Assembly (NCBI RefSeq): GCF_004916975.1
Contig: NZ_STGQ01000001.1
Span: 2,467,939 to 2,531,938 of the forward strand
Direction: 5' to 3'
DNA: 64,000 nucleotides
DNA from: Paenibacillus dokdonensis
GTDB lineage: Bacteria; Bacillota; Bacilli; Paenibacillales; Paenibacillaceae
Positions 8,783-17,440 of the stretch are shown here, one piece after another. Each line of letters opens with the position of its first letter. Positions within the stretch are counted from its first letter, which is position 1. The notes beneath the pieces are model-generated. The model was given only the letters and a program-made list of their open reading frames with translations, was not told the origin of the DNA and did not search any database. The translations under genes and the position numbers were made by a program.

Positions 8783-9181
8783 ATGGAAGGAGAGGGTCTT
8801 ATTCATATTAGTGAATTATCCCGTAAGACAGGAGCAAGTCTTCGTTCTTTACGATATTATGAAGAAAAATCCCTATTGAAACCTGCTCGTCTAGAAAATG
8901 GTTATCGTGAATATGATGAATCCCAAATTGAGCAAGTAAGAATTATTAAACTGTATTTTAGTCTTGGTCTCACTATTAAGGAGATTGCCGATTTCTTTCA
9001 CTGTACGATTAGTCGAGAAATTCAACGTCAGTGCTTACCGATTGCCATAGATGTCGGTGAAAGGAAGCTTGAAGAAATCAAAAAACAAATAGAGACTTTA
9101 AGAAAAGCAGAATCTCATTTGGAAGAGAGTCTATCAAGTTGGAGAGATGTTTTACGCAAAGGAGAGGAACAAAACGAATAG
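8783..9181 (+). CDS. MerR family transcriptional regulator
   Basis: The 132-residue protein has the MerR winged helix at its start (ISELSRKTGASLRSLRYYEE, then LLKPARLENGYREY) and a coiled coil from about residue 80 to 120. Proteins of this family twist suboptimal promoters, often in response to small molecules or stress. The start is uncertain: ATG 8783 has no ribosome-binding site, while GGAAGGAGAGG at 8786-8795 lies inside the frame and would fit a rare ATT start at 8801. The dehydrogenase gene follows five bases after the stop, so they form a regulator-enzyme pair. Confidence 0.85.
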   Translation: MEGEGLIHISELSRKTGASLRSLRYYEEKSLLKPARLENGYREYDESQIEQVRIIKLYFSLGLTIKEIADFFHCTISREIQRQCLPIAIDVGERKLEEIKKQIETLRKAESHLEESLSSWRDVLRKGEEQNE

Positions 9182-9185
9182 TCTA

Positions 9186-9944
9186 ATGGATCAAGGAAAT
9201 CCCCGAATTGCATTAGTCACAGGAGCCAACCGCGGTATAGGAAGGGAAATTGCATATCAGTTGGCTTTAAAAGGGTTAAAAGTATTGATTGGTTGCAGAG
9301 ACGAAGATAAAGGGCGACATATTGTTGATGACTTGCGCCAAGAAGGATTAGCAGTTGAGTTACAAGTTGTTGATGTAAATGATACAGAAAGCGTCAGAAA
9401 AATGGCAGAGTCAGTAAAAAATCAATATGGTCGTCTAGATATATTGGTAAACAATGCGGGTGTTCTACTTGATCACGGGGTTTCTGTGTTGGATATTGAA
9501 GAGAACGTAATAAAAGAGACATTTGAAACGAATTATTTTGGGGCATTACGAATGATTCAAGCCACTGTTCCCTTGATGAAAGAAAATAGATATGGACGCA
9601 TCGTCAATCTCTCATCAGGATTAGGAGCTTTTGAAGTACTTAAGGGATTATTAAAACTTAAAGGATCATCACCTGCTTATCGTATCTCTAAGACTATGCT
9701 CAATGCCTTGACATGTTTAGTAGCACAAGATGTTGCTGAAATGGGTATAAAAGTTAACGCCGCCTGTCCTGGTAGAGTTCAAACGGATATGGGAAGAGCA
9801 ACTGCTTCCAAATCAGTTGTAGAAGGAGTCCCTGCTCCAGTAACGGTTGCTGAAGGAGCAGATACGGCTGTCTGGTTGGCTACTCTGGATGAAGAGGGTC
9901 CCAATGGGGGGTTCTTTCGAGATCGTAAGCCTGCCAATTGGTAG
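9186..9944 (+). CDS. Short-chain dehydrogenase/reductase
   Basis: A classical NAD(P)-dependent short-chain dehydrogenase of 252 residues. TGANRGIG (residues 12-19) binds the cofactor, NNAG follows near residue 90, and the catalytic Tyr165 and Lys169 lie in YRISK. The long insert around residues 145-160 and VNAACPGRVQTDMG resemble plant-like carbonyl reductases. ATG 9186 lies five bases after the merR stop, with AAGGAGAGG inside the end of merR; ATG 9147 would overlap that gene heavily. It is probably controlled by the MerR protein. The substrate is unknown. Confidence 0.9.
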   Translation: MDQGNPRIALVTGANRGIGREIAYQLALKGLKVLIGCRDEDKGRHIVDDLRQEGLAVELQVVDVNDTESVRKMAESVKNQYGRLDILVNNAGVLLDHGVSVLDIEENVIKETFETNYFGALRMIQATVPLMKENRYGRIVNLSSGLGAFEVLKGLLKLKGSSPAYRISKTMLNALTCLVAQDVAEMGIKVNAACPGRVQTDMGRATASKSVVEGVPAPVTVAEGADTAVWLATLDEEGPNGGFFRDRKPANW

Positions 9945-10079
9945 AAGCGTTTAAATTATATTGAAGCAATGGAGTCAAAAGTTCAACACCGGAGATCTGG
10001 ACAATTGGACCTCGAGTATCCATTCCTTCAAAAGTATTTTGTAAAAGGAATCATACTGGGTTCCGTGAAAGAATAGTAC

Positions 10080-10113
10080 AAAACCCCGCAGTTATACGAT
10101 ACTGCGGGGTTTT
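10080..10113. terminator. Bidirectional terminator
   Basis: AAAACCCCGCAGT (10080-10092) and ACTGCGGGGTTTT (10101-10113) form a 13-base stem with A and T tails on both sides. It serves the dehydrogenase gene and the AraC gene that converges on it. Confidence 0.88.
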
Positions 10114-10132
10114 CCCTGTTCCGATCATCTGT

Positions 10133-11032
10133 TTAATTATCGGTAAGCTTGCGGTGTAAAGCTCTCCACTGACTTGGCGTTATGCCGGTCACCTTTTTGA
10201 ATACCGTACTGAAATATTGGCTCGTCTTAAACTCAAGATCTATAGCAAGGCGGGTAATGGGAATATCGGTATGGGTTAACAGCTGAGCAGCGTATTCGAC
10301 GCGTGTACGCTCCACGAATGATGAAGGCGATTGGCCAAAGGTCTGACGGAACAATCGGTAGAAATGAGATTCGCTTACACCAATCGCCGAAGCGATGTCC
10401 CGGTTGTTCCAATGCTTCTCAGGGTTTCTTTGAATGTTCTCCGTAATGGAATGCAAGGCAGCATGCAAGTCTTCAGGAATATGCAGATCAGGAGAAGGCT
10501 CGGTCATATTAAGAATAAGATCAAGCACAAGGTGCCTGACCTTCAGCTTAAGCCATGGCTGCTCTTCCATTTGAATAGCCTGCTGCAGCCTTCGGAAGCT
10601 TAGTTTCAGCTGGGCATTGGTCCGCAGGATTCTTGGCAGGCTCCTTAATTTATCTAAGACAGCATCGGTCTCACTCTCGCATAGACCAAGCCAAGAGGAG
10701 TTCGCCAAAGGCTTCCTGATAATCATCCACCAGATCGAGGAGGGCTCCATATAATCCATACGTGCCCGGTGAGTTTCATTCGGAAGGGTATGAAACATCT
10801 CGCCGGCCCTTGTTTCATAATATTGTCCATTAACCTCCCAAGTGACTTTCCCGCTTTCTGTCAGCACAAATTCATAGGCTCCGTCATGCTCATGATGAGA
10901 CAATTTCAATGCCTCCGTAAAATGATCATAGCCAAGCATAAGGAGTTCGGGAACTTGAATGACATTTGTTAATGGGCGACCTGTTTCTGCTTCGTATTCC
11001 CATCTTCCCATTCTGTTTTTCCTGGTTGTCAT
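10133..11032 (-). CDS. AraC family regulator with cupin sensor domain
   Basis: A 299-residue reverse-strand regulator. The N-terminal half is a cupin-like ligand pocket (HHEHDGAYEFVLTESGKVTW, then MFHTLPNETHRA). The C-terminal 100 residues are an AraC helix-turn-helix pair (NRDIASAIGVSESHFYRLFR and ITRLAIDLEFKTSQYFSTVF). ATG 11032 is preferred over an upstream TTG because AAGGAG lies 8 bases before it. It is transcribed away from the PhyH dioxygenase gene, with 130 bases between them, and very likely controls that gene; sugar or compatible-solute sensing is typical of this layout. Confidence 0.88.
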   Translation of the reverse strand: MTTRKNRMGRWEYEAETGRPLTNVIQVPELLMLGYDHFTEALKLSHHEHDGAYEFVLTESGKVTWEVNGQYYETRAGEMFHTLPNETHRARMDYMEPSSIWWMIIRKPLANSSWLGLCESETDAVLDKLRSLPRILRTNAQLKLSFRRLQQAIQMEEQPWLKLKVRHLVLDLILNMTEPSPDLHIPEDLHAALHSITENIQRNPEKHWNNRDIASAIGVSESHFYRLFRQTFGQSPSSFVERTRVEYAAQLLTHTDIPITRLAIDLEFKTSQYFSTVFKKVTGITPSQWRALHRKLTDN

Positions 11033-11162
11033 TGACCAATCTCCTTGTATCAAATCATTCGGATGTATAAAATCCTATTCGATAGTTTTCGGAAAGTCAA
11101 AGCCTAATACAACTGGTATCTTAAAGAGGCGGAACAATTACAATTGATGAGGTGGAATTATA

Positions 11163-11987
11163 ATGGGTTTTATTCCTTATGAAGTAACCGAACAAGATAA
11201 ACAGGATTTTGAACGTGATGGCTATTGGATCAGTCCTAAGCTTATCGATGACGAGACCATTGAAAAGCTTAGACAGGCGCATGAACGGATTTGGTCATCC
11301 GATTTCGACGGTGATGGCTATCCAATGTATGACATTCGTATTCCGGAGAATAAATTGGCTCTGCGCAAGCTTGATAACGGCTGGTGGATTAATGATGAGG
11401 TCTGCAAAATTGTAACCAGCCCGGAACTGGGCTGTATGTCTGCAGAGTTGATTGGAGAATCGTCCATCAGGCTGTGGCATGATCAGGTTATTTACAAACC
11501 AAGCGCTGCCGGTCAGGAAACCATGCTGGGAAATGTAGGCTGGCATCAAGATTATGGTTTTTGGAGATGCAGCAGCACAACCAATATGGTAACGGTCTGG
11601 ATTGCCTTGCAGGATACCGATCTGGGAAACGGAGGAATGAGAACAATACTAGGTTCTCACAAGTGGGGCGTTGTTGAAGGCAGCGATACTTTTTTTGATC
11701 AGGATTTGGATGGTCTTAAACAGAAATTCACCAAAGGAGAATGGAAAGATGAGCCGTGTATTCTGAAAGCAGGCCAGGCAAGTTTCCACCATAGTCTGAC
11801 GTTCCATGGCTCGGGTCCTAATCTGTCCGAGCATCCGCGGCTTTCCATTGTCGCGCATTTGATGCCTGGCGATACCGTGTATAAAAAGGGTAGAGGAAGA
11901 CACGATAATGTCCGGTTGCTAGGCCCGCAACCTCATGACGGCCAGCCCTTTAATAATCAATACTTCCCATTGCTGTACTGCAAATAA
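11163..11987 (+). CDS. Phytanoyl-CoA dioxygenase (PhyH) family protein
   Basis: A 274-residue Fe(II)/2-oxoglutarate oxygenase. The metal triad can be placed at His128 and Asp130 (GWHQDYGFW) and His215 (TFHGSGPN), with Arg226 as the 2-oxoglutarate anchor. Such enzymes hydroxylate small molecules; bacterial ones next to AraC regulators often act on sugar-acid or natural-product substrates, so the substrate is open. ATG 11163 follows GAGGTGG. It stands alone, divergent from the AraC regulator, and is followed by a gene-poor stretch. Confidence 0.88.
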   Translation: MGFIPYEVTEQDKQDFERDGYWISPKLIDDETIEKLRQAHERIWSSDFDGDGYPMYDIRIPENKLALRKLDNGWWINDEVCKIVTSPELGCMSAELIGESSIRLWHDQVIYKPSAAGQETMLGNVGWHQDYGFWRCSSTTNMVTVWIALQDTDLGNGGMRTILGSHKWGVVEGSDTFFDQDLDGLKQKFTKGEWKDEPCILKAGQASFHHSLTFHGSGPNLSEHPRLSIVAHLMPGDTVYKKGRGRHDNVRLLGPQPHDGQPFNNQYFPLLYCK

Positions 11988-12114
11988 ACGCTCCAATTGT
12001 GGAAAAGTAGAATTGCCCATACGGTGAGACTGGCTATGACTAATTGCGACGAAAATGATAAAATGGCAGCAGAACAATATCTCAGGGAATTAAAGACACT
12101 CTCGATAATTAAAT

Positions 12115-12162
12115 AAAAAACAACATACAAAAACAGCTTCTTATTACTGGGAGTTGTTTTTT
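12115..12162 (+). terminator. Probable terminator
   Basis: AAAAAACAAC (12115-12124) and GTTGTTTTTT (12153-12162) are complementary with a 28-base loop. Just upstream, a 26-codon frame ending at 12116 (MTNCDENDKMAAEQYL...) looks like the tail of a lost gene. The rest of 11988-12609 holds this hairpin and the R2 repeat. Confidence 0.45.
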
Positions 12163-12234
12163 GATTTCCTAAAAGGTAAAAGTATTCTAAAGCTTACAAT
12201 AAACTAAAAGCGGGAAGGTTTGTGTCATTTATGT

Positions 12235-12331
12235 AGGCACGTTTGTGTCATTAGTCAGATATCGAGGGACAAGTACATAGTCCCGTTGAAAGTCGCTATT
12301 TGTTTTATCGGTACAAGTTCTTGTCCCGAGG
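12235..12331 (+). repeat. R2 intergenic repeat, copy A
   Basis: This stretch shares long blocks with 17263-17346: TTTGTGTCATTAGT, CGAGGGACAA, ACATAGTCCC, TTGAAAGTCGCTATT and GTTTTATCGGTA in the same order. It also contains GGGAC...GTCCC as a small stem. There is no open frame and no transposase, so it is a short non-coding repeat. Confidence 0.75.
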
Positions 12332-12609
12332 TAGAGCTAACATTGAGAATAAAGAATTTGTCCATTCGGCTAGCTTCTGCAGCCATTTCTTTTGGAATCA
12401 TACAATAAAGTATTAGACCGTGAAAATAAAGTTGTAGACTGACCTCAGGTATTAAACTAAAGGACAGTATAGTTCGATTATAATAAAATATTCTCAGGTT
12501 ACCTTTTGATTATTTTGATACTATTGAAGCAATAGGGGAAACGGGGATGTCATTTAACTTTTCCCTTTATGGTTTCCTAGATCATATTTCCACAAGGAGG
12601 CGTTTTGTA

Positions 12610-12660
12610 ATGAAAACAACTTTCAATCTTGGGCAAACTATTGAGGGATTAGACGCATAA
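12610..12660 (+). CDS. Very small ORF with perfect ribosome-binding site
   Basis: AAGGAGG at 12595-12601 stands at ideal distance before ATG 12610, giving 16 residues (MKTTFNLGQTIEGLDA) and a stop directly before the DinB region. It may be a leader peptide for the DinB gene or the remaining start of a lost gene. The translation signal is much better than that of the DinB gene itself. Confidence 0.3.
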   Translation: MKTTFNLGQTIEGLDA

Positions 12661-12702
12661 TTGCCCTTAAACTGCGGACTTCCCTACTTGAAACGGGGAA
12701 CT

Positions 12703-13224
12703 ATGTTGAAAAAATATGCTTTACAGCAGTTTGATTATCATGTATGGGCAAACCGGCAGGTTTGCAACCATTTACAGAATCTTCCTGATGAGGTATGCCG
12801 AAAGAAAATCGCTAGCGTTTTTCCAACCATCTACGACACTATAGTCCATATTTATGTTATCGATCGAGGCTGGTTGTCTTTCTTAACTGGAGGCGGCATC
12901 TCCGAGATGTCAGAAGAGTACATTGATAACTTGAAGAACACCATTGAGATCATAGTGGCAGAAACCCATGGTAAGAGTATTGAAGAACTGGGTCATATGC
13001 AAGATGAGTTGGCTGTTAGATTCCAGTCATTCATCGGGCAACATGAGGACATCGAAGTTGTATATCCCTCAGGAACATTTAATGCCAGATGCGTGGACTA
13101 TATCCAACATATGGTGAACCACGGAACTTATCATCGTGGCAACGTAACTGCGATGCTCAGGCAATTAGGGTATGCCGGAACACCCACAGACTATGCCTAT
13201 TATTTGTATAACTTAAGCCATTAG
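12703..13224 (+). CDS. DinB family protein
   Basis: A 173-residue four-helix metal protein of the DinB/YfiT-like superfamily. The predicted metal ligands are His49 (TIVHIYVIDRGW) and the pair His140 and His144 in NHGTYHRGN. Members bind Ni or Zn; many act as thiol-dependent transferases (bacillithiol S-transferases) or are damage-induced with unknown roles. ATG 12703 is the family-like start (MLKKYALQQFDYHVWANRQV). It has only a weak GGGGAA upstream. It stands alone and is followed by a long R1-type repeat. Confidence 0.82.
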   Translation: MLKKYALQQFDYHVWANRQVCNHLQNLPDEVCRKKIASVFPTIYDTIVHIYVIDRGWLSFLTGGGISEMSEEYIDNLKNTIEIIVAETHGKSIEELGHMQDELAVRFQSFIGQHEDIEVVYPSGTFNARCVDYIQHMVNHGTYHRGNVTAMLRQLGYAGTPTDYAYYLYNLSH

Positions 13225-13343
13225 ATCGTTGCTAGATGTATAGTTCAAATTACTTTTAAAGCTAACTATGACGGATACAAAGTGAGTGGGTTTCATGCTG
13301 TTAGTCATTCATTGAATTAACGAAGAACAATCGCTTATAAACT

Positions 13344-13400
13344 AAAACGCGGCTGCCGGCATGGATCGGCTGCCGTGCTGCGCTAACGGTGTAGGATACT
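13344..13400 (+). repeat. Long R1 repeat, copy L1
   Basis: AAAACGCGGCTGCCGGCATG followed by GATCGGCTGCCG and GCTAACGGTGTAGGATACT. The first 27 bases are identical to copy L2 at 30393. GGCTGCC and a complementary GGCAGCC-like arm form a hairpin, here degraded, and the R1 core follows instead of preceding it. Confidence 0.7.
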
Positions 13401-13542
13401 GGTATTGGTTATAGGGTATATAATTTACAAATTACTAAATTAAAAATTATAGGGACGATAATTGAATATTATCACCAGATTGCACCACTGAATATCATAA
13501 AATGCACCACCAAAAACCATATATTACACCAGATCGATATGT

Positions 13543-13579
13543 GAACCTGACGAAATCATGAATTACGTCAGGTTCTTTC
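13543..13579 (+). terminator. Terminator-like hairpin in a gene-free stretch
   Basis: GAACCTGACG (13543-13552) and CGTCAGGTTC (13566-13575) form a perfect 10-base stem followed by TTTCT. A 62-codon reverse frame covers it but shows no family features. The stretch 13225-13763 otherwise holds two R1 copies and no gene. Confidence 0.6.
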
Positions 13580-13707
13580 TGCATTCTGGCTCTTGTTAAT
13601 TCAAAGCAATCCAAGCAAACATAAAGGTGTTTGATGTTTTGTATTTTTGTAAAAGGAAAGGTCGAGGAGCGAGGCTCAGCCATGGATGGAGATTAGCAAG
13701 GATTAAT

Positions 13708-13769
13708 TGAACTAACGGGACACGTTAGCACAATAAAGACAAGCTGATTGTTGGTCATAACGATCAGCT
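13708..13769 (+). repeat. R1 repeat copy with hairpin
   Basis: ACTAACGGGACACGTTAGCA at 13711-13730 is a close R1 core. AGCTGAT (13742-13748) and ATCAGCT (13763-13769) form the following hairpin, which reaches the stop codon of the convergent peptidase gene. Confidence 0.7.
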
Positions 13770-14690
13770 AACGCTGATGGTAGGTTCAACTATAGTTATT
13801 CTATTATTGACTGAATCGAGATTAACGGTTGCGCCAATCGGCAAAGCGGCTTTATAAAATCCATGACCTGTGGCAAGGTTCATTATCATCGGTTTACCGA
13901 GAGGTACAACAAATTCGTTGATTAAATCCTCATAGGATTTACCATAAGCCGCCTGGCAGCCTGAGCACTCCCCCATAATTATGCCGATGCAGTCACGAAA
14001 TTTTCCGGCAAGCTTCAAATGATTCAAGTACCTGTAGATGGTATTGGTAGGTTCATGTGTTTCTTCAAGAACGAGAATTTTACCCCTTGTATCGATTTCG
14101 AAAGGCGTGCCCAACGTATCAACAAAGGATGTCAGATTACCACCCACGAGTTGTCCAGTAACGTTGCCCGGAACACGGCTTATCAGCGGCATCCCTGGCG
14201 GATTCAAGATTGTCCGGGTTAATGAATATACGGATGTCGCGAAAAAAAACTGATCGAAATTATAAGCAGGCGTTTCGGATTTGAAGTCAATAAGCAGCAG
14301 ACTATGGAATGTTATTAAATCCACATATTGATGCAGTGCGTTTAATAGTACCGTCATATCGCTGTAACCTGTAACGATTTTTGGATTATTTCGGATCACA
14401 GTAAAATCAATGTAAGGAAGAATTCCGGCCACTCCTGTACCGCCTCTAGTAGGTAGTATCATTTTAACCCGCTCGTCTTGAAACATCATCATCAAATCAG
14501 AAGCCCGCTGCTCGTCTGTTCCGGCAAGAAACCCGTTTTGCGCATATACATATTGACCCAATACAACATTGAACTCCATTGCCCTCAAAATTTCGATACG
14601 TGCATTAATTACGTCTGCAGCGAGTGGGCTGCCCAAGGTAACGACTCCAACGGTATCACCCCTCTGCAAGATTGGCGGACTTATCGGCAT
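13764..14690 (-). CDS. S66 family serine peptidase (LD-carboxypeptidase / MccF-like)
   Basis: A 308-residue reverse-strand protein. The nucleophile is Ser110 in TGYSDMT, followed by Glu209/210 (LVLEETHEP) and His276 (ATGHGFYKA), the Ser-Glu-His triad of family S66. Members are LD-carboxypeptidases of murein recycling or MccF-type enzymes that give immunity to microcin C-like peptide nucleotides. TRGGTGVAGILPYID is the typical oxyanion region. ATG 14690 is chosen because AGGAAGGAAG precedes it. It has no signal peptide and no operon partners, so the two roles cannot be separated here. Confidence 0.87.
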   Translation of the reverse strand: MPISPPILQRGDTVGVVTLGSPLAADVINARIEILRAMEFNVVLGQYVYAQNGFLAGTDEQRASDLMMMFQDERVKMILPTRGGTGVAGILPYIDFTVIRNNPKIVTGYSDMTVLLNALHQYVDLITFHSLLLIDFKSETPAYNFDQFFFATSVYSLTRTILNPPGMPLISRVPGNVTGQLVGGNLTSFVDTLGTPFEIDTRGKILVLEETHEPTNTIYRYLNHLKLAGKFRDCIGIIMGECSGCQAAYGKSYEDLINEFVVPLGKPMIMNLATGHGFYKAALPIGATVNLDSVNNRITIVEPTISVS

Positions 14691-15053
14691 ATGCTTATCT
14701 TCCTTCCTGAAAATAGAAGAAGCCATTGTGATACCATATCTTTAGAGTATATTAATGAATTTTATTAACATTCCTCGTTGGGGAACAGTTATGTAATATA
14801 AGAAACTGATCAGTTCACATAACATCAGGCACTGTTTTTATAAAGTGACTCGAATTCAGCAACAGAGTCGAGCTGGTTAAAAGATACACCTTCTGTTTTA
14901 AGGTAATTTTCCAATAGGCAAACGTCCTTTTCCGCCGCGCACAAAATTCAAGATAGCCCATCTTGTACATCAATAGTAACGAAGAAAGCTGTTTCGTAAT
15001 GTCCTTTTAGCACGCGGTTCGGCACGTAAGGAAGTATAAGAAGCAGCAAAGTT

Positions 15054-15105
15054 AGAAGTCATAACCACAGAAAGTGGCTATGACTTCTTTGAATTTTTTA
15101 GAGAG
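15054..15105 (+). terminator. Terminator-like hairpin
   Basis: AGAAGTCATAACCAC and GTGGCTATGACTTCT pair almost perfectly around AGAAA and are followed by a T-rich stretch. No intact gene precedes it on the forward strand, so it may mark the end of a lost gene. The rest of 14691-15413 holds only one possible reverse-strand relic. Confidence 0.55.
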
Positions 15106-15126
15106 TCAAATAAAGGTACTTCTTTA

Positions 15127-15231
15127 TTAAGCTGTCTTTCCCTTTTGCTTAATAAGCGGCTCAACGAGCCTAAATTTAATATCTTCTGGCAATCCGCCGA
15201 CAAGATAATCTGGATTTTTGATATTGATTTG
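15127..15231 (-). pseudogene. Possible C-terminal relic of an unidentified protein
   Basis: The reverse strand carries a 34-codon coding-like stretch, INIKNPDYLVGGLPEDIKFR and then LVEPLIKQKGKTA, ending in TAA. The frame is closed by a stop just upstream and has no start. The composition looks like a real protein end. I cannot name the family. Confidence 0.25.
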
Positions 15232-15413
15232 TCAAGAGTCAATCATAGACATGTTGAGGGTCTTTTACCGTTAATTAGCCATGAGATGGCATTTCCTTTC
15301 AACAATTACAGCTTGACAGATTCCCCTCTGAGCGCTAGGATATTTTTAGACTTGCAAGTCAGTTTTTTCTGTGATTTGTTTTATTCTAATTTGCAGTGAA
15401 AGGTTGATCCTAT

Positions 15414-15992
15414 TTGAGTAAAGATAGAATTATTAAAGCTGCCATTGAGGTGTTTTCTGAGAATGAATATCACCTTGCAAACATGGATGAAATTGCCCTG
15501 CGTGCGCAGGTAGCCAAAGGCACCCTCTACTATAATTTCCCTGGTAAGTCCCAGTTGTTTAAACTGGTTGTCAAGAGAACTTTTGAACAATTTATTCAGC
15601 GGATTGAGGCTGATCTACAATCTTCCATCCCGCTCAAGGATAAAATTCAACAAACGATTCGTCACCATCTTGATTTGTTTCTGGAATCGCGCCATTTGTC
15701 ACATATTGTTTTTAATGATATTTCCACCGGGTTTGAGGAAGACGTTCTGGATGAATTAAAGCTGCTCAGACAGGAGCATCTCAACTTCTTAGCAAAGATT
15801 CTGGAAGAAGGAAAGTGCGATGAAAATTATCTCCGTGATCTTGACTCGAATTTGGCTGCAGTCGGCATAATAGGTACGCTGGAGAGCACTTCAAAGTACT
15901 ATCTTAGCCATCAGAATGAATATTCCCGCGATGATTTGGAACGTCAAGTTTTTACGATGATTACCATGAGCCTGTTTACTTCGATCGAATAG
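15414..15992 (+). CDS. TetR/AcrR family transcriptional regulator
   Basis: A 192-residue repressor. The N-terminal helix-turn-helix reads IIKAAIEVFSENEYHLANMD, then EIALRAQVAKGTLYYNFPGK, the canonical TetR start. The rest is a helical ligand-binding domain. The start is TTG 15414 with AAAGG about 10 bases upstream. No target gene adjoins it on the same strand except the CPBP protease 195 bases downstream, which is a reasonable candidate. Confidence 0.88.
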   Translation: MSKDRIIKAAIEVFSENEYHLANMDEIALRAQVAKGTLYYNFPGKSQLFKLVVKRTFEQFIQRIEADLQSSIPLKDKIQQTIRHHLDLFLESRHLSHIVFNDISTGFEEDVLDELKLLRQEHLNFLAKILEEGKCDENYLRDLDSNLAAVGIIGTLESTSKYYLSHQNEYSRDDLERQVFTMITMSLFTSIE

Positions 15993-16187
15993 TACCATTT
16001 ACTTTTTCAGGTTCGTAGAACGGAAATATTAGTTCAAAAATGAAAATGAAAAAAACTTCTACAATTCTGTTGCCTCGGATTACTTGAATTGAGGTTATAA
16101 AGGAAAGGATTAGGGGGGACAAATCATGTTCTTCTTATAAGAGGTGAAAATTATAGCTCATGCTGTACCGGGACGACCATCAGAGAT

Positions 16188-17033
16188 ATGAAGATGTTAA
16201 ATAATACAAATAGGAGTACAAAGACTTTGAACATAAATAGTAAATCCTCAAATCATAATCCTTGGAACTTTTTCATGTTGGTTTTCATCCTTGCGATTCC
16301 TTTCTGGTTAATCGGAATGGCAGCTGAACATTGGCAACAAAAAATTCCGATAAATCTTCCTTTTAGTGCACTTATGTTTGTTTGCCCTATGATCGCGGCT
16401 TTCATCCTCGTCTTTAGGACTCATGGATCAGATGGCATCAAAAAACTATTGAAGAAGTCATTTCATCTGAGAATGAAGTACAAGATTTGGTTTGTCCCAC
16501 TCTTCCTCCTGATGCCTGTCATTACGATCTGTACATATGGATTCATGAAATTAATGGGAGAACCGCTCCCTAACTTGCACTTTTCCATCCTGACGGCACT
16601 GACTTTCTTTGTGGTGTTTTTCATTGCAGCCATATGTGAGGAGATCGGTTGGCAGGGCTATGTTTACGACATGCTGGAAAAACGGTCGCCCGCATTGGGG
16701 GCTAGCATCGTTCTTGGGGTTACTTGGCAGTTGTGGCATGTCGTTCCCCATGTTCAAAACCATCATTCGCCTGCATGGATCCTTTGGCAGTGCGCGGGTT
16801 CCGTTTTATTGCGGATACTGATTGTTTGGTTTTATAAAAATATGGGCAAAAGTGTACTGGCGGGTGCTATATTTCATGCTATGAATAATGTTTGTTCCTT
16901 TTTGCTTCCCAATTACGATTCCAGTTACGTTACATTCTCCCTCTTTATCATGACGGCATTGGCAGCTATAATCATTACATTTTTATGGGGTTCTAAAACG
17001 TTGACTCGTTATAGATTCAAACACGCTAGCTAA
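16188..17033 (+). CDS. CPBP family intramembrane metalloprotease
   Basis: A 281-residue membrane protein with about seven or eight hydrophobic segments. The family motif EExxxQ/R appears as Glu151-Glu152 in ICEEIGWQGYVYD, with His184 in QLWHVVPH and a second His in IFHAMNNV as the predicted metal and catalytic residues. Members are CAAX-protease-like or confer self-immunity to bacteriocins; which applies here is not shown. Start codons ATG 16188 and 16194 are both possible and neither has a strong ribosome-binding site. Expression may be governed by the TetR protein upstream. Confidence 0.85.
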   Translation: MKMLNNTNRSTKTLNINSKSSNHNPWNFFMLVFILAIPFWLIGMAAEHWQQKIPINLPFSALMFVCPMIAAFILVFRTHGSDGIKKLLKKSFHLRMKYKIWFVPLFLLMPVITICTYGFMKLMGEPLPNLHFSILTALTFFVVFFIAAICEEIGWQGYVYDMLEKRSPALGASIVLGVTWQLWHVVPHVQNHHSPAWILWQCAGSVLLRILIVWFYKNMGKSVLAGAIFHAMNNVCSFLLPNYDSSYVTFSLFIMTALAAIIITFLWGSKTLTRYRFKHAS

Positions 17034-17122
17034 AGTATTTTAATGAAAATAATCAAGAGTTTTGAAAAAGAGAGAAGCGCGTTCAAAAAATGTGCGTGCG
17101 TAGTGAAAAATGGAACAATTCA

Positions 17123-17262
17123 ATGACCAAGAGCGAGCATTTACTACGAGGTACGTGGATCGGACCCTTTACTTCTTTTGATCCGTGAAGGAGGGGGAGT
17201 TGCCGACAAGTTCCTCTACTTCGCCAATGATCTTGCTGATCACGGTTGTTACTTACGAACAC
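17123..17262 (+). pseudogene. N-terminal relic of an alpha/beta hydrolase, cut by the R2 repeat
   Basis: The frames read MTKSEHLLRG, then SIYYEVRGSDPLLLLIREGG and VADKFLYFANDLAD, then in a third frame ITVVTYEH. Together they are the first 50 residues of an alpha/beta hydrolase (IYYEVRGSGP... TVVTYDRRG). Two frame changes are needed. The homology ends exactly where the R2 repeat begins at 17263, and the nucleophile region is absent. Confidence 0.65.
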
Positions 17263-17346
17263 ATTTGTGTCATTAGTTGTCGAGGGACAAAACATAGTCC
17301 CATTGAAAGTCGCTATTCTAGCGGCTTTTTTGTTTTATCGGTAAGT
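17263..17346 (+). repeat. R2 intergenic repeat, copy B
   Basis: It shares its block order with copy A at 12235: TTTGTGTCATTAGTT, CGAGGGACAA, ACATAGTCCC, TTGAAAGTCGCTATT and GTTTTATCGGTA. This copy has an extra hairpin, GTCGCT-ATTCT-AGCGGC with a run of T, which copy A lacks. It abuts the hydrolase relic. Confidence 0.75.
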
Positions 17347-17440
17347 TGTTAAGCTACTATACAGTTTAGCGCAACAAAACCATATCGTTTGAAGAAGATT
17401 CATTCGATATTCCTTCAAAAAGGAAAGGCAAGTTTTCCGG

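Noticed and set aside
13495..13683. A 62-codon reverse frame in the gene-free stretch
   Set aside because: It runs through a terminator-like hairpin, has no ribosome-binding site and matches no family pattern.
12235..17346. R2 copies as ends of an insertion sequence or composite transposon
   Set aside because: Both copies point the same way, the 5 kb between them holds ordinary chromosomal genes, and there is no transposase or obvious target duplication.
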